This document shows positions 17,484 through 25,748 of a stretch of DNA of 64,000 nucleotides, in pieces. Location of the stretch: positions 119,270 through 183,269 of the forward strand of contig NZ_JAIHLQ010000009.1 of assembly GCF_019733355.1 (NCBI RefSeq), read 5' to 3'. This DNA comes from Pseudomonas baetica (GTDB lineage Bacteria > Pseudomonadota > Gammaproteobacteria > Pseudomonadales > Pseudomonadaceae). How positions within the stretch are numbered: the first letter of the stretch is position 1; each line of letters begins with the position of its first letter. Under the pieces are notes generated by a model, which had not been told where the DNA came from, made no database searches, and saw nothing but the letters and a program-made list of their open reading frames with translations. Both the position numbers and the translations under genes were made by a program.

Positions 17484-18434
17484 ATGATATTTCCGGACAT
17501 GAAAGGTTTGCCCCTGCACCGGGTGATGGTGCGCACCGTGACTGAATTCATCGACGACGAGATGTCGACGTACGCCTCGGCATTGGCCTACCAGATGCTG
17601 TTTTCGCTGTTCCCGTTCATTTTGTTCCTGATTGCGCTGATCGGTTTCCTGCACCTGCCGGACTTCTTTACCTGGCTGCGTCTGCAATCGGAACTGGTGC
17701 TGCCACCGCAGGCGCTGGAACAGGTCAACCCGGTGATTGATCAGTTACAGCAGTCCAAGGGGGGGCTGCTTTCGGTCGGTATCGTGATTGCCCTGTACAC
17801 CGCATCTGCCGGCGTGCGCCTGATGATGAGCGCGATGAATGCCGCCTACGATGTGGTCGAAGGTCGGCCGGTCTGGAAGCGTTTTCCACTGTCGATTTTC
17901 TACACCGTTGGCATTGCCGGCATGTTGCTGGCCGCCGCCGCGCTGATGGTGCTCGGCCCGCAAGTGATGGGCTGGATCGCCGCGCGGGTTGGCCTGGAAG
18001 AAGTCATCGTCACCGTCTGGACCATCGCGCGATGGCCGGTCATCGTGATTCTGATGATGGTTGCCGTGGCGCTGATCTACTACGTGATGCCGGACGTCAA
18101 ACAGGAATTCCGCTTCATCACACCGGGTTCGGTATTGGCGGTGGTGGTGTGGATCATCGCCTCACTGGGCTTCGCGTTTTATGTGAAAACCTTCGCCAAC
18201 TACAACGCAATGTATGGCAGCATCGGGGCGATCATCGTGCTGTTGCTGTACTTCTACATTTCCTCGGCGGTGCTGTTGCTCGGTGCGGAGATGAATGCGG
18301 TGATCGAACACATGTCCCACGAGGGCAAGGACTCGGGCGAGAAAGTCCCTGGTGAACTCGACGAACATCCCAAACAACATGTCTCGGGCCTGGGCCGCGA
18401 TCATTCGCTCAAGCCGGACACTGACGAAGCCTGA
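17484..18434 (+). CDS. YihY/BrkB family inner-membrane protein
   Basis: A 316-residue membrane protein with about six hydrophobic segments, including [21 protein letters not shown] near the N-terminus, [21 protein letters not shown], and the conserved late segment [29 protein letters not shown]. The family was once called ribonuclease BN by mistake and its function is unsettled. The C-terminal 50 residues are a charged cytoplasmic tail. AAAGGAG at good spacing supports the start at 17484 rather than the codon 21 bases earlier. The stop is 2 bases before the deformylase gene, so they form an operon. Confidence 0.85.
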   Translation: MIFPDMKGLPLHRVMVRTVTEFIDDEMSTYASALAYQMLFSLFPFILFLIALIGFLHLPDFFTWLRLQSELVLPPQALEQVNPVIDQLQQSKGGLLSVGIVIALYTASAGVRLMMSAMNAAYDVVEGRPVWKRFPLSIFYTVGIAGMLLAAAALMVLGPQVMGWIAARVGLEEVIVTVWTIARWPVIVILMMVAVALIYYVMPDVKQEFRFITPGSVLAVVVWIIASLGFAFYVKTFANYNAMYGSIGAIIVLLLYFYISSAVLLLGAEMNAVIEHMSHEGKDSGEKVPGELDEHPKQHVSGLGRDHSLKPDTDEA

Positions 18435-18436
18435 TC

Positions 18437-18976
18437 ATGATCCGTGAAATCCTCAAAATGGGCGACGAGCGCCTGCTGCGCATCGCCCCGCCGGTACCGG
18501 CCGAAATGTTCGACAGCGCCGAGTTGTGGCAACTGATCGACGACATGTTCCAGACCATGGAAAGCGTCGGCGGCGTCGGCCTGGCTGCACCGCAGATCGG
18601 TGTCGACCTGCAACTGGTGATCTTCGGTTTCGAGCACAGCGAACGATACCCGGACGCTGAAGCGGTGCCACAGACGATCCTGATCAACCCGCTGATCACA
18701 CCACTGAGCCCACTCACCGAAGAGGGCTTTGAAGGCTGTCTGTCGGTGCCGGGTTTGCGTGGCGCGGTGGATCGTTATCAGCAGATTCGTTATGAGGGAT
18801 TTGATCCGAAGGGCGAGCCGATTGTGCGTATCGCTTCAGGTTTCCACGCGCGAGTGGTGCAACACGAGTGCGATCATCTGATCGGTCGGCTGTACCCGTC
18901 GCGCATCACCGATTTCAGCAAGTTCGGCTTCACCGAGGTGATGTTCCCGGATCTTGATCCCACCGCAGACGATTGA
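18437..18976 (+). CDS. def: Peptide deformylase
   Basis: A 179-residue metalloenzyme removing the N-formyl group from nascent proteins. All three motifs are intact: [18 protein letters not shown] (metal-binding Cys) and [13 protein letters not shown] (HExxH-type motif supplying two His and the catalytic Glu). Pseudomonads usually carry def next to fmt; this copy follows a BrkB-like gene instead, so it is probably an additional paralogue. The start follows the previous stop by two bases and is likely translationally coupled. Confidence 0.92.
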   Translation: MIREILKMGDERLLRIAPPVPAEMFDSAELWQLIDDMFQTMESVGGVGLAAPQIGVDLQLVIFGFEHSERYPDAEAVPQTILINPLITPLSPLTEEGFEGCLSVPGLRGAVDRYQQIRYEGFDPKGEPIVRIASGFHARVVQHECDHLIGRLYPSRITDFSKFGFTEVMFPDLDPTADD

Positions 18977-19009
18977 TCCGAGTCCTGCACAATCGCCCCT
19001 ATTGGATCT

Positions 19010-19420
19010 CTATTGATTCAGCCCCATCGCAATCATCGGCTTGCTGCGCGCATAGCGGCTTAACCGCTCAGCCATCGCCTGGGGCAGGGGCGGGTCGAAA
19101 CTGAACCCGCGTCGCTCATAAAAACCACGCAAATTCGGATGGCAGAACAGCCACACGGGCTGTGTCACGTCCTCTAGCGCGGCGTCCATAAGCTTCGCCG
19201 CAATCCCTTGCTCACGACATCCGGGATCGACGAACAACCCGGTCAACCATTGGCCGCCCGACACCGGCCGTAAACACAACGCAGCGACAATCTCTCCCCG
19301 GCGTGCCACCCACAAATGCGCCTCGCGCACGGCTTTCATCGAGGATTGGTGGCGGCGGTAAAACTTGTTCATCAACGGCCAAAGAGACTCGTCGAGCAGG
19401 CTGTATTGGGTGTCAGGCAT
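19010..19420 (-). CDS. GNAT family N-acetyltransferase
   Basis: A 136-residue acetyltransferase. The acetyl-CoA-binding motif A is WLTGLFVDPGCREQGIAAKLMDAAL, followed by VWLFCHPNLRGFYERRGFSF, the usual last strand-helix unit. The acceptor substrate is unknown. It is convergent with def (33 bases between stops) and divergent from a small Lys-rich gene. Confidence 0.82.
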   Translation of the reverse strand: MPDTQYSLLDESLWPLMNKFYRRHQSSMKAVREAHLWVARRGEIVAALCLRPVSGGQWLTGLFVDPGCREQGIAAKLMDAALEDVTQPVWLFCHPNLRGFYERRGFSFDPPLPQAMAERLSRYARSKPMIAMGLNQ

Positions 19421-19522
19421 GGGTTCGGACTGTCGGTGGGCAAAGCGGCGATTATAAAAGAACGTGCGCGGCGGGATAGGTGTATACCTGATCTCACATC
19501 CCCTGTGAGTGGAGTACGCATC

Positions 19523-19633
19523 ATGTCCAAAGGTATGGATTCAAAGAAAGCCGCGAAGAAGAAACCGGCCAAGACTGCGATTGAAAAACGCGCCGAGAAA
19601 AAAGCCAAGAAAGTCGACATCTTCGGTCATTGA
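19523..19633 (+). CDS. Small lysine-rich protein, 36 residues
   Basis: A 36-codon gene encoding a highly basic protein (MSKGMDSKKAAKKKPAK and then EKRAEKKAKKVDIFGH). GAGTGGAG precedes the ATG at 19523. The composition resembles small nucleic-acid-associated or histone-H1-like tails common in Pseudomonas, but no function is established. The strongly biased Lys/Ala codons and good start region make it more convincing than a chance frame. Confidence 0.65.
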   Translation: MSKGMDSKKAAKKKPAKTAIEKRAEKKAKKVDIFGH

Positions 19634-19898
19634 TCACGCCTCTCCGGAGCCCGGTTCTCGGGCTCCTGCCTGAACTCGAAAGTGATCTGCAAAATTCATT
19701 CACCGCTGCTGCACAGAGGGGAGGATTCCCGTTCCGGGCAACGCCATGCCCCCATCAATTCGACGCCGCCCACCGCTCGTGATGGCCCTCGCCCCGGCAA
19801 CCTATCCCTTCGCTGAACCGATTCTTGTGCAAAAAGTGCCAGATACTGGCCGACTAGTGGCCTTGCGCAAGGCATTTCGCTGTCTATGCTGACACTTA

Positions 19899-19926
19899 AC
19901 TAACCCTGTGGATCGTACAGGTTAGT
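19899..19926 (+). other. Hairpin in the long leader region before the PAS chemoreceptor
   Basis: ACTAACCCTGT and ACAGGTTAGT form a 10-bp stem with one bulged C around a 7-base loop. It lies in the gap 19634-20222. The rest of that gap holds a possible 31-codon frame at 19997 and a second small frame at 20137; no RNA gene was recognised. Confidence 0.4.
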
Positions 19927-19996
19927 CCGTGATTTCACGCTGCCAGAGTGCGCATTCCAAGGCACCGACACTGAACCAACAAGGAGCGTCATTTAA

Positions 19997-20092
19997 ATGG
20001 AAGTTGTTCAACGCGTTAGGGCTGGCCCGCAGGCGGGCTATCAAGAGAAGGATGTCTTGATTAGAGCGTCGCTGCATGGACACTCCGATTGA
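19997..20092 (+). CDS. Possible small protein, 31 residues
   Basis: An ATG at 19997, preceded by AAGGAG at slightly long distance (11 bases), opens a 31-codon frame, MEVVQRVRAGPQAGYQEKD and onward. No family is recognised. It may be a real small gene or a leader peptide; confidence is low because the frame is short. Confidence 0.3.
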   Translation: MEVVQRVRAGPQAGYQEKDVLIRASLHGHSD

Positions 20093-20222
20093 TCATCATT
20101 TATCACCTGACAACTTCCTCCCGTGGAGGAGTGCGTATGCCTGTTCTGTGGAACGTAGTGGTGGATCTTGAAAGACCTGAACTTTCATCAAATCAAAAGT
20201 CCGCGCGAAAGGTGATACAAAC

Positions 20223-21542
20223 ATGTTCAACCTACATCACAAGGCTGACCTGCAGGAAATCGAACGCTTCAGTTGTGCCCTGACCGAAGCCAGCGCCAAG
20301 TTGGACGCGATCAGTCGCTCGATGGCGATGATTGAGTTCAGCCCTGAAGGTATCGTTCTGAATGCCAACGAAAACTTCTGCAAGACCATGGGCTATGGCG
20401 CCGAGGAAGTGCGTGGCAAACATCATCGGATCTTTTGTGAAGAAGCGTTTTATCGCAGCGAAGAGTACGCCAGTTTGTGGCGCGACCTGGCCCGTGGTGA
20501 GCCGATCAGCGGCACTTTCCAGCGTTTGAACAAGCGCGGCGAGGAAGTCTGGCTCGAAGCCAGTTACATGCCGGTGTATGGCCAGGACAAGCAAGTCAGA
20601 AGTGTGATCAAGGTGGCGGCGGACATTACCGCGCGGATCAACAAGGAGCATGAAGAGGAAAGCATGCTGGCGGCGATCGGTCGCTCCATGGCAGTGATCG
20701 AGTTCACCCCCGAGGGCAATGTGATTACCGCCAACGAAAATTTTCTCAAGACCATGCAGTATTCGCTCAGCGAAATCGTCGGCCATCACCACAGCCTGTT
20801 TTGCCATCGCGCCGAAGCCGAGTCTGCGCAATACAAGGCGTTCTGGGCCTCGCTCAATCGTGGCGAATATCACTCGCACCGTTTCGAGCGCAAGAACAAA
20901 TCCGGGCAGATGGTGTATCTGGAGGCCTCGTACAACCCGTTGTTCGATGCCAAAGGGCGGCTGTACAAAGTGGTGAAGTTTGCCAGCGACATCACCCACC
21001 AGATGACCACCCTGCAGAACGCTGCAGAATCAGCCCACAGCACTTCCGTACAAAACGACGCCTGTGCGCAGAAAGGCTCACAAGTTGTGCAGCAAACGGT
21101 GCAGATCATTCAGGACATTTCCCACGACCTCAACGAAGCAGCGGTGAGCATCGATGCGGTGAGCAAACAATCGGACATCATCGGCACCATCGTCCAGACC
21201 ATTCGCGGCATCGCCGATCAAACCAACCTGCTGGCACTCAACGCCGCCATCGAAGCGGCGCGGGCCGGCGAACATGGACGCGGTTTTGCCGTGGTGGCGG
21301 ATGAGGTGCGAAGCCTGGCGGCACGCACCAGTCAGGCGACCCTGGAAATTGTCGAGGTGGTGCGCAAAAACCACGACTTGTCGTTGAGCGCGGTGTCGAG
21401 CATGCAATCGAGCCTGAACCGAACGGGCCTTGGCGTCGAATTGGCCAATGAGGCGGGGGAGGTGATTCTGGAGATTCAGCAGGGCTCACGGCATGTGGTG
21501 GATGCGATCAGCCAGTTCAATGAGACGTTGCAGTTGAACTGA
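20223..21542 (+). CDS. Soluble PAS-PAS methyl-accepting chemotaxis protein, BdlA-like
   Basis: A 439-residue cytoplasmic chemoreceptor without membrane segments. Two PAS domains follow each other (about 20-135 and 142-258), each with the pattern SMAxIEF...NENFxKTM followed by GHHHSLFC or GKHHRIFC and ending in VIKVAADIT or VVKFASDIT. The C-terminal signalling domain has the CheA/CheW-binding hairpin [37 protein letters not shown]. This architecture is that of BdlA, which couples sensory input to biofilm dispersal in P. aeruginosa. A paralogue of identical length lies at 46246-47565 on the other strand. Confidence 0.85.
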   Translation: MFNLHHKADLQEIERFSCALTEASAKLDAISRSMAMIEFSPEGIVLNANENFCKTMGYGAEEVRGKHHRIFCEEAFYRSEEYASLWRDLARGEPISGTFQRLNKRGEEVWLEASYMPVYGQDKQVRSVIKVAADITARINKEHEEESMLAAIGRSMAVIEFTPEGNVITANENFLKTMQYSLSEIVGHHHSLFCHRAEAESAQYKAFWASLNRGEYHSHRFERKNKSGQMVYLEASYNPLFDAKGRLYKVVKFASDITHQMTTLQNAAESAHSTSVQNDACAQKGSQVVQQTVQIIQDISHDLNEAAVSIDAVSKQSDIIGTIVQTIRGIADQTNLLALNAAIEAARAGEHGRGFAVVADEVRSLAARTSQATLEIVEVVRKNHDLSLSAVSSMQSSLNRTGLGVELANEAGEVILEIQQGSRHVVDAISQFNETLQLN

Positions 21543-21554
21543 CCATACCACCCC

Positions 21555-21582
21555 TGTGGGAGCGGGCTTGCTCGCTCCCACA
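21555..21582. repeat. Single REP collapsed into a perfect hairpin
   Basis: TGTGGGAGCG and CGCTCCCACA are a perfect 10-bp stem around GGCTTGCT. It looks like a REP whose distal part was replaced by the complement of its own start. It lies between convergent genes and may stop transcription from both sides. Confidence 0.65.
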
Positions 21583-21605
21583 TCAGGTTTCATGCTGGCT
21601 TGAGC

Positions 21606-22163
21606 TCAGAGCGCAGCCAGAAACGTGTTCGCCATCTTGTCGCTGTCCTTGACGTCGTTGACGTTTTCTTTCTCCGATTGCGCCAGTTGCATCTTGTCCT
21701 GCAAACGCTGGGCGATCTCTTTGCCGATGGCCAGTTGTTTCTCCGGCGGCATGTTCTTGATGTCGTCTTCGGTGATGCCCAGATCCTTGAGAATACTGTC
21801 GCGCAGACGCTGTTCAGGCGTCTTGCTCATGTAGTCCTTGAACTCGTCGGTGGCGGAACCGGTGGTTTTGGTTGCGTCTGAAGTGTCGGTGGTTTGCAGG
21901 CCGACGCGGGTCTTGGCGAAGGCTTCGTCGACGTTATCGCTGATGCGTGCGGCAGCGCTGACTTGCTGAGTGGCAATCTGCGTGGCCGAACCTTGCACCT
22001 TGGCGGTGGCTTCGCTGTTTTGCGTCTGCACCTGGTTTTGCAGCGCTTGAAGCATCGCGCCGTGCAGGCCGCCTTGCAGACCGGCGGCCGCCGTGGCGGT
22101 TGCGTCTTCTGCCAGCCGCTTGGGCAGCGGCAGAATTTCCATTTGTTTGGCACTGACCAACAT
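21606..22163 (-). CDS. Conserved hypothetical protein, 185 residues
   Basis: A 185-residue soluble protein, Ala/Gln/Thr-rich in the N-terminal half (ATATAAAGLQGGLHGAMLQAL) with a helical C-terminal half (SKTPEQRLRDSILKDLGITEDDIKNMPPEKQLAIGKEIAQRL). No signal peptide or known domain was recognised. The start at 22163 (MLVSAKQMEILPLP) is the best ATG, but its ribosome site is weak; the longest frame would start at a TTG at 22208. Similar proteins occur across Pseudomonas. Confidence 0.65.
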   Translation of the reverse strand: MLVSAKQMEILPLPKRLAEDATATAAAGLQGGLHGAMLQALQNQVQTQNSEATAKVQGSATQIATQQVSAAARISDNVDEAFAKTRVGLQTTDTSDATKTTGSATDEFKDYMSKTPEQRLRDSILKDLGITEDDIKNMPPEKQLAIGKEIAQRLQDKMQLAQSEKENVNDVKDSDKMANTFLAAL

Positions 22164-22276
22164 GATGAATTGACCTGTAGGTAATGACTGACCGCCATAC
22201 AGGAGCAATTACCATGCCCGATCAATAAAGCCTTTTACTTCATGGGGTTGTTTGATTCAGTCGATCGAAAAAGCGG

Positions 22277-22771
22277 TCATCCCTTGCCGGTTGGCGGCAG
22301 TGGATGACCGCAATCTGTCAGCGATGGGCAATGTTCTCCAGCGTCAGATTCCGGCAGCGCCGAGGCCGGCAAACCAAACACCCGGTCAAACAACCAGTTG
22401 AACGCAAACGTGTAGCACGGGATGAAGATGATCAGCGCCAGATCCAGCACAAACGCCTGCACCAGGCTGATGCTCATCCACCACGCGATCAACGGAATCA
22501 GAAACACGATCAACGTCAGTTGAAAACCAACGGCGTGGGCGATGCGTCGCTTGACCGTGCGGGTGCGTGATGGCTGGCGGCTTTCCCAGTGTTCGAACAT
22601 CGAGGTGTAGATGAAATTCCAGGTCACGGCGATGGTGGTGATGATCACGGCCAGCGGCCCGGTGCTGCCCGGCGAGGTGCCGGACAACAGCGCCAGACCG
22701 AGGGCGGAGAAGGTCATGCCGATCACTTCGTAAAGCGACACATAGACCAGTTTGCGTTTGACGCCTTGCAT
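22277..22771 (-). CDS. PACE family efflux transporter (bacterial transmembrane pair)
   Basis: A 164-residue inner-membrane protein made of two repeats of a two-helix BTP domain: KLVYVSLYEVIGMTFSALGLAL and VTWNFIYTSMFEHWE, then RRIAHAVGFQLTLIVFLIPLIAWW and FIPCYTFAFNWLFDRVFG. Relatives such as AceI export chlorhexidine and diamines by proton antiport. The conserved N-terminal-repeat Glu (YEVIG) and the WN and FNW asparagines are present. It is divergent from a LysR gene at 22893, its likely regulator. A second PACE/LysR pair lies at 34.3-35.7 kb. Confidence 0.85.
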   Translation of the reverse strand: MQGVKRKLVYVSLYEVIGMTFSALGLALLSGTSPGSTGPLAVIITTIAVTWNFIYTSMFEHWESRQPSRTRTVKRRIAHAVGFQLTLIVFLIPLIAWWMSISLVQAFVLDLALIIFIPCYTFAFNWLFDRVFGLPASALPESDAGEHCPSLTDCGHPLPPTGKG

Positions 22772-22892
22772 GGAGTTGCCTCTTTCTTGCCACTTGTTGG
22801 CCAGCGGGGCTGGCGAAGGCGGCGAAAGATAGCTTCAATAGGGCTGACAGAAAAAGTCAGTAGCTTTCAGTTTTATTGATAGGTGAGCCAAG

Positions 22893-23765
22893 TTGAATTT
22901 CAACAGTGACAGCATCGAACTGTTCCTCGCCGTGATCGAACGCGGCTCGTTTTCCGCCGCCGCTCGGGCGTTAGGCAAAGTCCCGTCGGCGGTGAGCATG
23001 AGCATTGGCAACCTTGAGGCCGAACTCGGCTATTCGTTGTTCGACCGCCGTCATCGCGAACCGCAACCGACGGCAATGGCCCTGTCACTGGTGCCCCATG
23101 CACGGCTTATTGCCGAACAGCTCAAACAACTGCAAGTGCACGCGGTGGAGTTGTCGTTGGGGCTGGAGAGCAAACTGTCGATCGGCGTGGTGGCGGACAT
23201 CGATCGTCATCGTTTGCTGGCGGCGATCGGGGTAATTGCCGAGCGTCATCCGCTGCTCGACATCGAAGTGCTGACCGCGCCTCAGGATGACGTGCTGGCG
23301 ATGCTCCACAGTGGCCGCGTCAATGTGTGTGTAGCGTTCGCCGGGCTGAGTGTGAACGTGCTGGAGCGCTTTCAGTTTGTTGGTAGTGAACGCATGATCG
23401 CCACACTGGCGGCGAACAGCCCGTTGTTGCAGGGGCAGGACCTGTTTCTGGAGGATTTGGTGCAGGTGCGACAGATCGTTGTGGCCAGTCGTGACTTGCC
23501 GATCAGCGAGACTCGACCGTTGGTGGCGCAATCGTATTGGCGCACCGACAACCTTGAGACGGCAATGGAGATGGTCGAGGCAGGATTGGGCTGGGGCAAT
23601 TTTCCATTGTCGGTGGTGCAGTCGCGGCTGGCGTCGGGGCGCTTGAAACGGCTGAACTTTCGCAACATCGAAAACGGCCTGGTGCTGCCGGTGCATGCGG
23701 TATGGCTCAAGAGCCAACCGCTGCAGAAGGGCGCGTTGGCGCTGGTCGAACGCCTGGGTCACTAG
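22893..23765 (+). CDS. LysR-family transcriptional regulator
   Basis: A 290-residue regulator with the N-terminal winged helix (SIELFLAVIERGSFSAAARALGKVPSAVSMSIGNLEAELGYSLFDRR) and a LysR substrate-binding domain from about residue 88. The start is a TTG at 22893 with AGGTGAGC in front; no ATG is available at the normal LysR start position. It is divergent from the PACE transporter, 121 bases apart, and probably controls it. Confidence 0.85.
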   Translation: MNFNSDSIELFLAVIERGSFSAAARALGKVPSAVSMSIGNLEAELGYSLFDRRHREPQPTAMALSLVPHARLIAEQLKQLQVHAVELSLGLESKLSIGVVADIDRHRLLAAIGVIAERHPLLDIEVLTAPQDDVLAMLHSGRVNVCVAFAGLSVNVLERFQFVGSERMIATLAANSPLLQGQDLFLEDLVQVRQIVVASRDLPISETRPLVAQSYWRTDNLETAMEMVEAGLGWGNFPLSVVQSRLASGRLKRLNFRNIENGLVLPVHAVWLKSQPLQKGALALVERLGH

Positions 23766-23784
23766 AGTGTTGCGCCAATCCAAT

Positions 23785-23872
23785 GTGGGAGCGGGCTTGC
23801 TCGCGAAGGCGATGTGCCAGTGAACGTATTCGCTGAATGACACGACGCGTTCGCGAGCAAGCCCGCGCCCAC
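23785..23872. repeat. REPIN between lysR and gntR
   Basis: Outer-GTGGGAG orientation with two inverted GCGGGCTTGCTCGCGAA arms around about 40 unrelated bases; it separates the convergent lysR and gntR genes. Confidence 0.88.
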
Positions 23873-23885
23873 AGGGTTTTCGGTG

Positions 23886-24917
23886 TTATGTGCTTTCGCG
23901 GATTTTCAGTTCAAAGCCCATGTCCTCGACTGGACGCGCCACGCTGTTACCCGCCATCAACGTCAGCATCTGCTCCGCCGCCCGCCGGCCAATCGCTTCA
24001 CGCGGGGTATTGATGCTGCTCAGGCGCGGCACCATGTGTTCGGACATCGGCAAGTCGTTGAAGCCCAGAATTGCCACTTGCTCGGGAATCCTGATGCCGT
24101 TGCGCAAGGCCTCAAGCAATGCGCCCTGCGCCAGGTCGTCGTTGCCGAAGAAGATCGCATCGACATCCGGGTGCGCCGCCAGCAATTGCAGGAACAGTTC
24201 ACCGCCTAAGCCAACAGAGGAGGCGCGCGGTGTCAGCACTTCCAGATCCGGGTCATAGCGGCCGGCCCTCTGCAAGGCTTTGCGAAAACCTTCACCGCGC
24301 AACAACGTGCGTTGATCAAGTTGCGCGCCGATGTAGGCCAGACGCTTGCGCCCACGAGACAGCAAATGCTCGGCCGCCGTTTCACCGGCACTGAGCTGGG
24401 AGAAACCGACGCAATTCACCCCGGCGGCGCTGTCCAGCTCCATCATGTACACGCAGGGAATATTGCTGGCTTCGATCATCCGCCGTGAACTTTCGGTGCG
24501 ATCAAACCCGGTCAGCAGCAAACCGCGTGGCCGATAAGCCATGTAGTTGCGCAGCAGGTTCTCTTCTTCATCACGGGAATAGTGGAAGTTGCCGATCAGC
24601 ACTTCGAAGCCCTTGGGCGTTAACACCCGATGAATGGCTTCCAGCGTATCGATGAACAACAGGTTGGACAGCGAAGGCACCAGCACCACCACTGAATGGC
24701 TCTGGGCCGAGGCCAGGGCACGGGCGGCGGGGTTGACGACGTAGTTGAGTTCGAGCGCGGCTTTCTGGACTTTTTCGACCAGTTCGGTGGCCACTGTGCT
24801 GACCCCACGCAACGCGCGGGAGGCGGTAATCGGGCTCACGCCGGCCAGGCGGGCAACTTCATTGAGGGTGGGACGGCCGGTGGTGCGGGTATTTTTATCG
24901 TTTTTAGGGGTGGTCAT
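23886..24917 (-). CDS. gntR: GntR, LacI-family repressor of gluconate genes
   Basis: A 343-residue LacI/GalR-type regulator. The N-terminal DNA-binding part is RPTLNEVARLAGVSPITASRALRGVSTV with the hinge helix ALELNYVVNPAARALAS, and a periplasmic-binding-like effector domain follows (HSVVVLVPSLSNLLF onward). It is divergent from gntK-gntT and therefore called GntR, which in Pseudomonas is released by gluconate or 6-phosphogluconate. A copy of the operator pattern lies 34 bases before its own start, suggesting autorepression. The ATG at 24917 is used; an in-frame TTG lies five codons upstream. Confidence 0.88.
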   Translation of the reverse strand: MTTPKNDKNTRTTGRPTLNEVARLAGVSPITASRALRGVSTVATELVEKVQKAALELNYVVNPAARALASAQSHSVVVLVPSLSNLLFIDTLEAIHRVLTPKGFEVLIGNFHYSRDEEENLLRNYMAYRPRGLLLTGFDRTESSRRMIEASNIPCVYMMELDSAAGVNCVGFSQLSAGETAAEHLLSRGRKRLAYIGAQLDQRTLLRGEGFRKALQRAGRYDPDLEVLTPRASSVGLGGELFLQLLAAHPDVDAIFFGNDDLAQGALLEALRNGIRIPEQVAILGFNDLPMSEHMVPRLSSINTPREAIGRRAAEQMLTLMAGNSVARPVEDMGFELKIREST

Positions 24918-24947
24918 CGGGCGGCTTGCCAAACAAAAATCAAGGCA

Positions 24948-24965
24948 CTAAGGTAGCGCTGTCCT
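24948..24965. promoter_or_regulatory. GntR operator, copy 1 (gntR side)
   Basis: ACTAAGGTAGCGCTGTCC matches exactly the Pseudomonas GntR site as I recall it (AC-N-AAG-N-TAGCGCT). Confidence 0.7.
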
Positions 24966-25099
24966 GATGCAGCTGCAAATGCGTGAGCGAGATCCTGCCT
25001 GATCCTCGCTTTTTGGCATCGTGAGCAAACCTGCTGCAACCCAAAAAAACGACAAGAAGGCGTCGGCAACTTCTGCCTGTGCACTAGAGTCATAGCTAG

Positions 25100-25117
25100 C
25101 AAAGGTAGCGCTGTCTG
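25100..25117. promoter_or_regulatory. GntR operator, copy 2 (gntK side)
   Basis: GCAAAGGTAGCGCTGTCTG repeats the operator core AAG-G-TAGCGCT, 17 bases before the gntK start codon, overlapping its probable transcription start. Confidence 0.68.
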
Positions 25118-25133
25118 CGCGCTGAGGTGTTAT

Positions 25134-25667
25134 ATGAGTCATCCCATCACCGCCCTGGTCATCATGGGCGTTGCCGGTTGCGGCAAGACGTGCGTCAGCG
25201 AGGCCCTGTGCCAATTGAGCGGCGCCACTGCCATTGAAGGCGATACTTTTCATCCGGCCGCCAACATCGAAAAGATGAGCGCGGGGATCCCCCTGAACGA
25301 CGAAGACCGTGCCGGCTGGCTCGACAGCCTGTGCGATGAACTGCGTCGCGTTGATGCCCAAGGCCAGCGCCCGGTGTTGACCTGCTCGGCGCTTAAACAC
25401 AGTTACCGCGAAGTATTGCGCAGTGCCTTGCCGGGCCTGGGTTTCGTGTTTCTTGAACTGACCCCTGAAGTCGCCGCCGAGCGTGTCTCCCACCGCCCGG
25501 GCCACTTCATGCCGGCCACGTTGATCGAAAGCCAGTTCGCCACCCTCCAATCGCCGGTCGGCGAGCCGTTGACCCTGGCGTTGAATGCTTCGATCCACAG
25601 CGTTGAAGAACTGGCTGAGCAGGCTCACGTCTGGTGGCAGGCCCACGGTCTGAAACCGGCGGTATGA
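25134..25667 (+). CDS. gntK: Gluconokinase
   Basis: A 177-residue thermoresistant-type gluconate kinase making 6-phosphogluconate from gluconate and ATP, which then enters the Entner-Doudoroff pathway. The Walker A loop is MGVAGCGKTCV (about 11-20), followed by EGDTFHPAANIEKMSAGIPLNDEDRAGWL and TCSALKHSYREVLR, all typical of GntK. Length is normal. It is followed after 81 bases by the permease gene, with a third operator copy between them. Confidence 0.94.
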   Translation: MSHPITALVIMGVAGCGKTCVSEALCQLSGATAIEGDTFHPAANIEKMSAGIPLNDEDRAGWLDSLCDELRRVDAQGQRPVLTCSALKHSYREVLRSALPGLGFVFLELTPEVAAERVSHRPGHFMPATLIESQFATLQSPVGEPLTLALNASIHSVEELAEQAHVWWQAHGLKPAV

Positions 25668-25677
25668 GTGTGTTCAA

Positions 25678-25694
25678 GCAGATAGCGCTGTCCT
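25678..25694. promoter_or_regulatory. GntR operator, copy 3 (gntK-gntT gap)
   Basis: AGATAGCGCTGTCCT repeats the TAGCGCTGTCC core in the 81-base gap before gntT, with a changed left half. It implies separate GntR control of the permease. Confidence 0.6.
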
Positions 25695-25718
25695 CACGAC
25701 TTCTGATCAACCCGCTTT

Positions 25719-25734
25719 AATAACAACAACAACC
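25719..25734 (+). promoter_or_regulatory. Crc/Hfq CA motif in the gntT leader
   Basis: AATAACAACAACAACC is an extended AAnAAnAA repeat directly before the AGGAGA ribosome site of gntT, the arrangement of a strong Hfq/Crc repression target. Confidence 0.65.
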
Positions 25735-25748
25735 AGGAGACACCCCTA

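Noticed and set aside
19842..19858. Possible sigma-54 promoter (CTGGCCGACTAGTGGCC)
   Set aside because: Spacing fits, but both conserved blocks deviate too much from TGGCACG and TTGC.
20223..21542. Aerotaxis receptor Aer as alternative name
   Set aside because: Aer has one PAS domain and membrane segments; this protein has two PAS domains and none.
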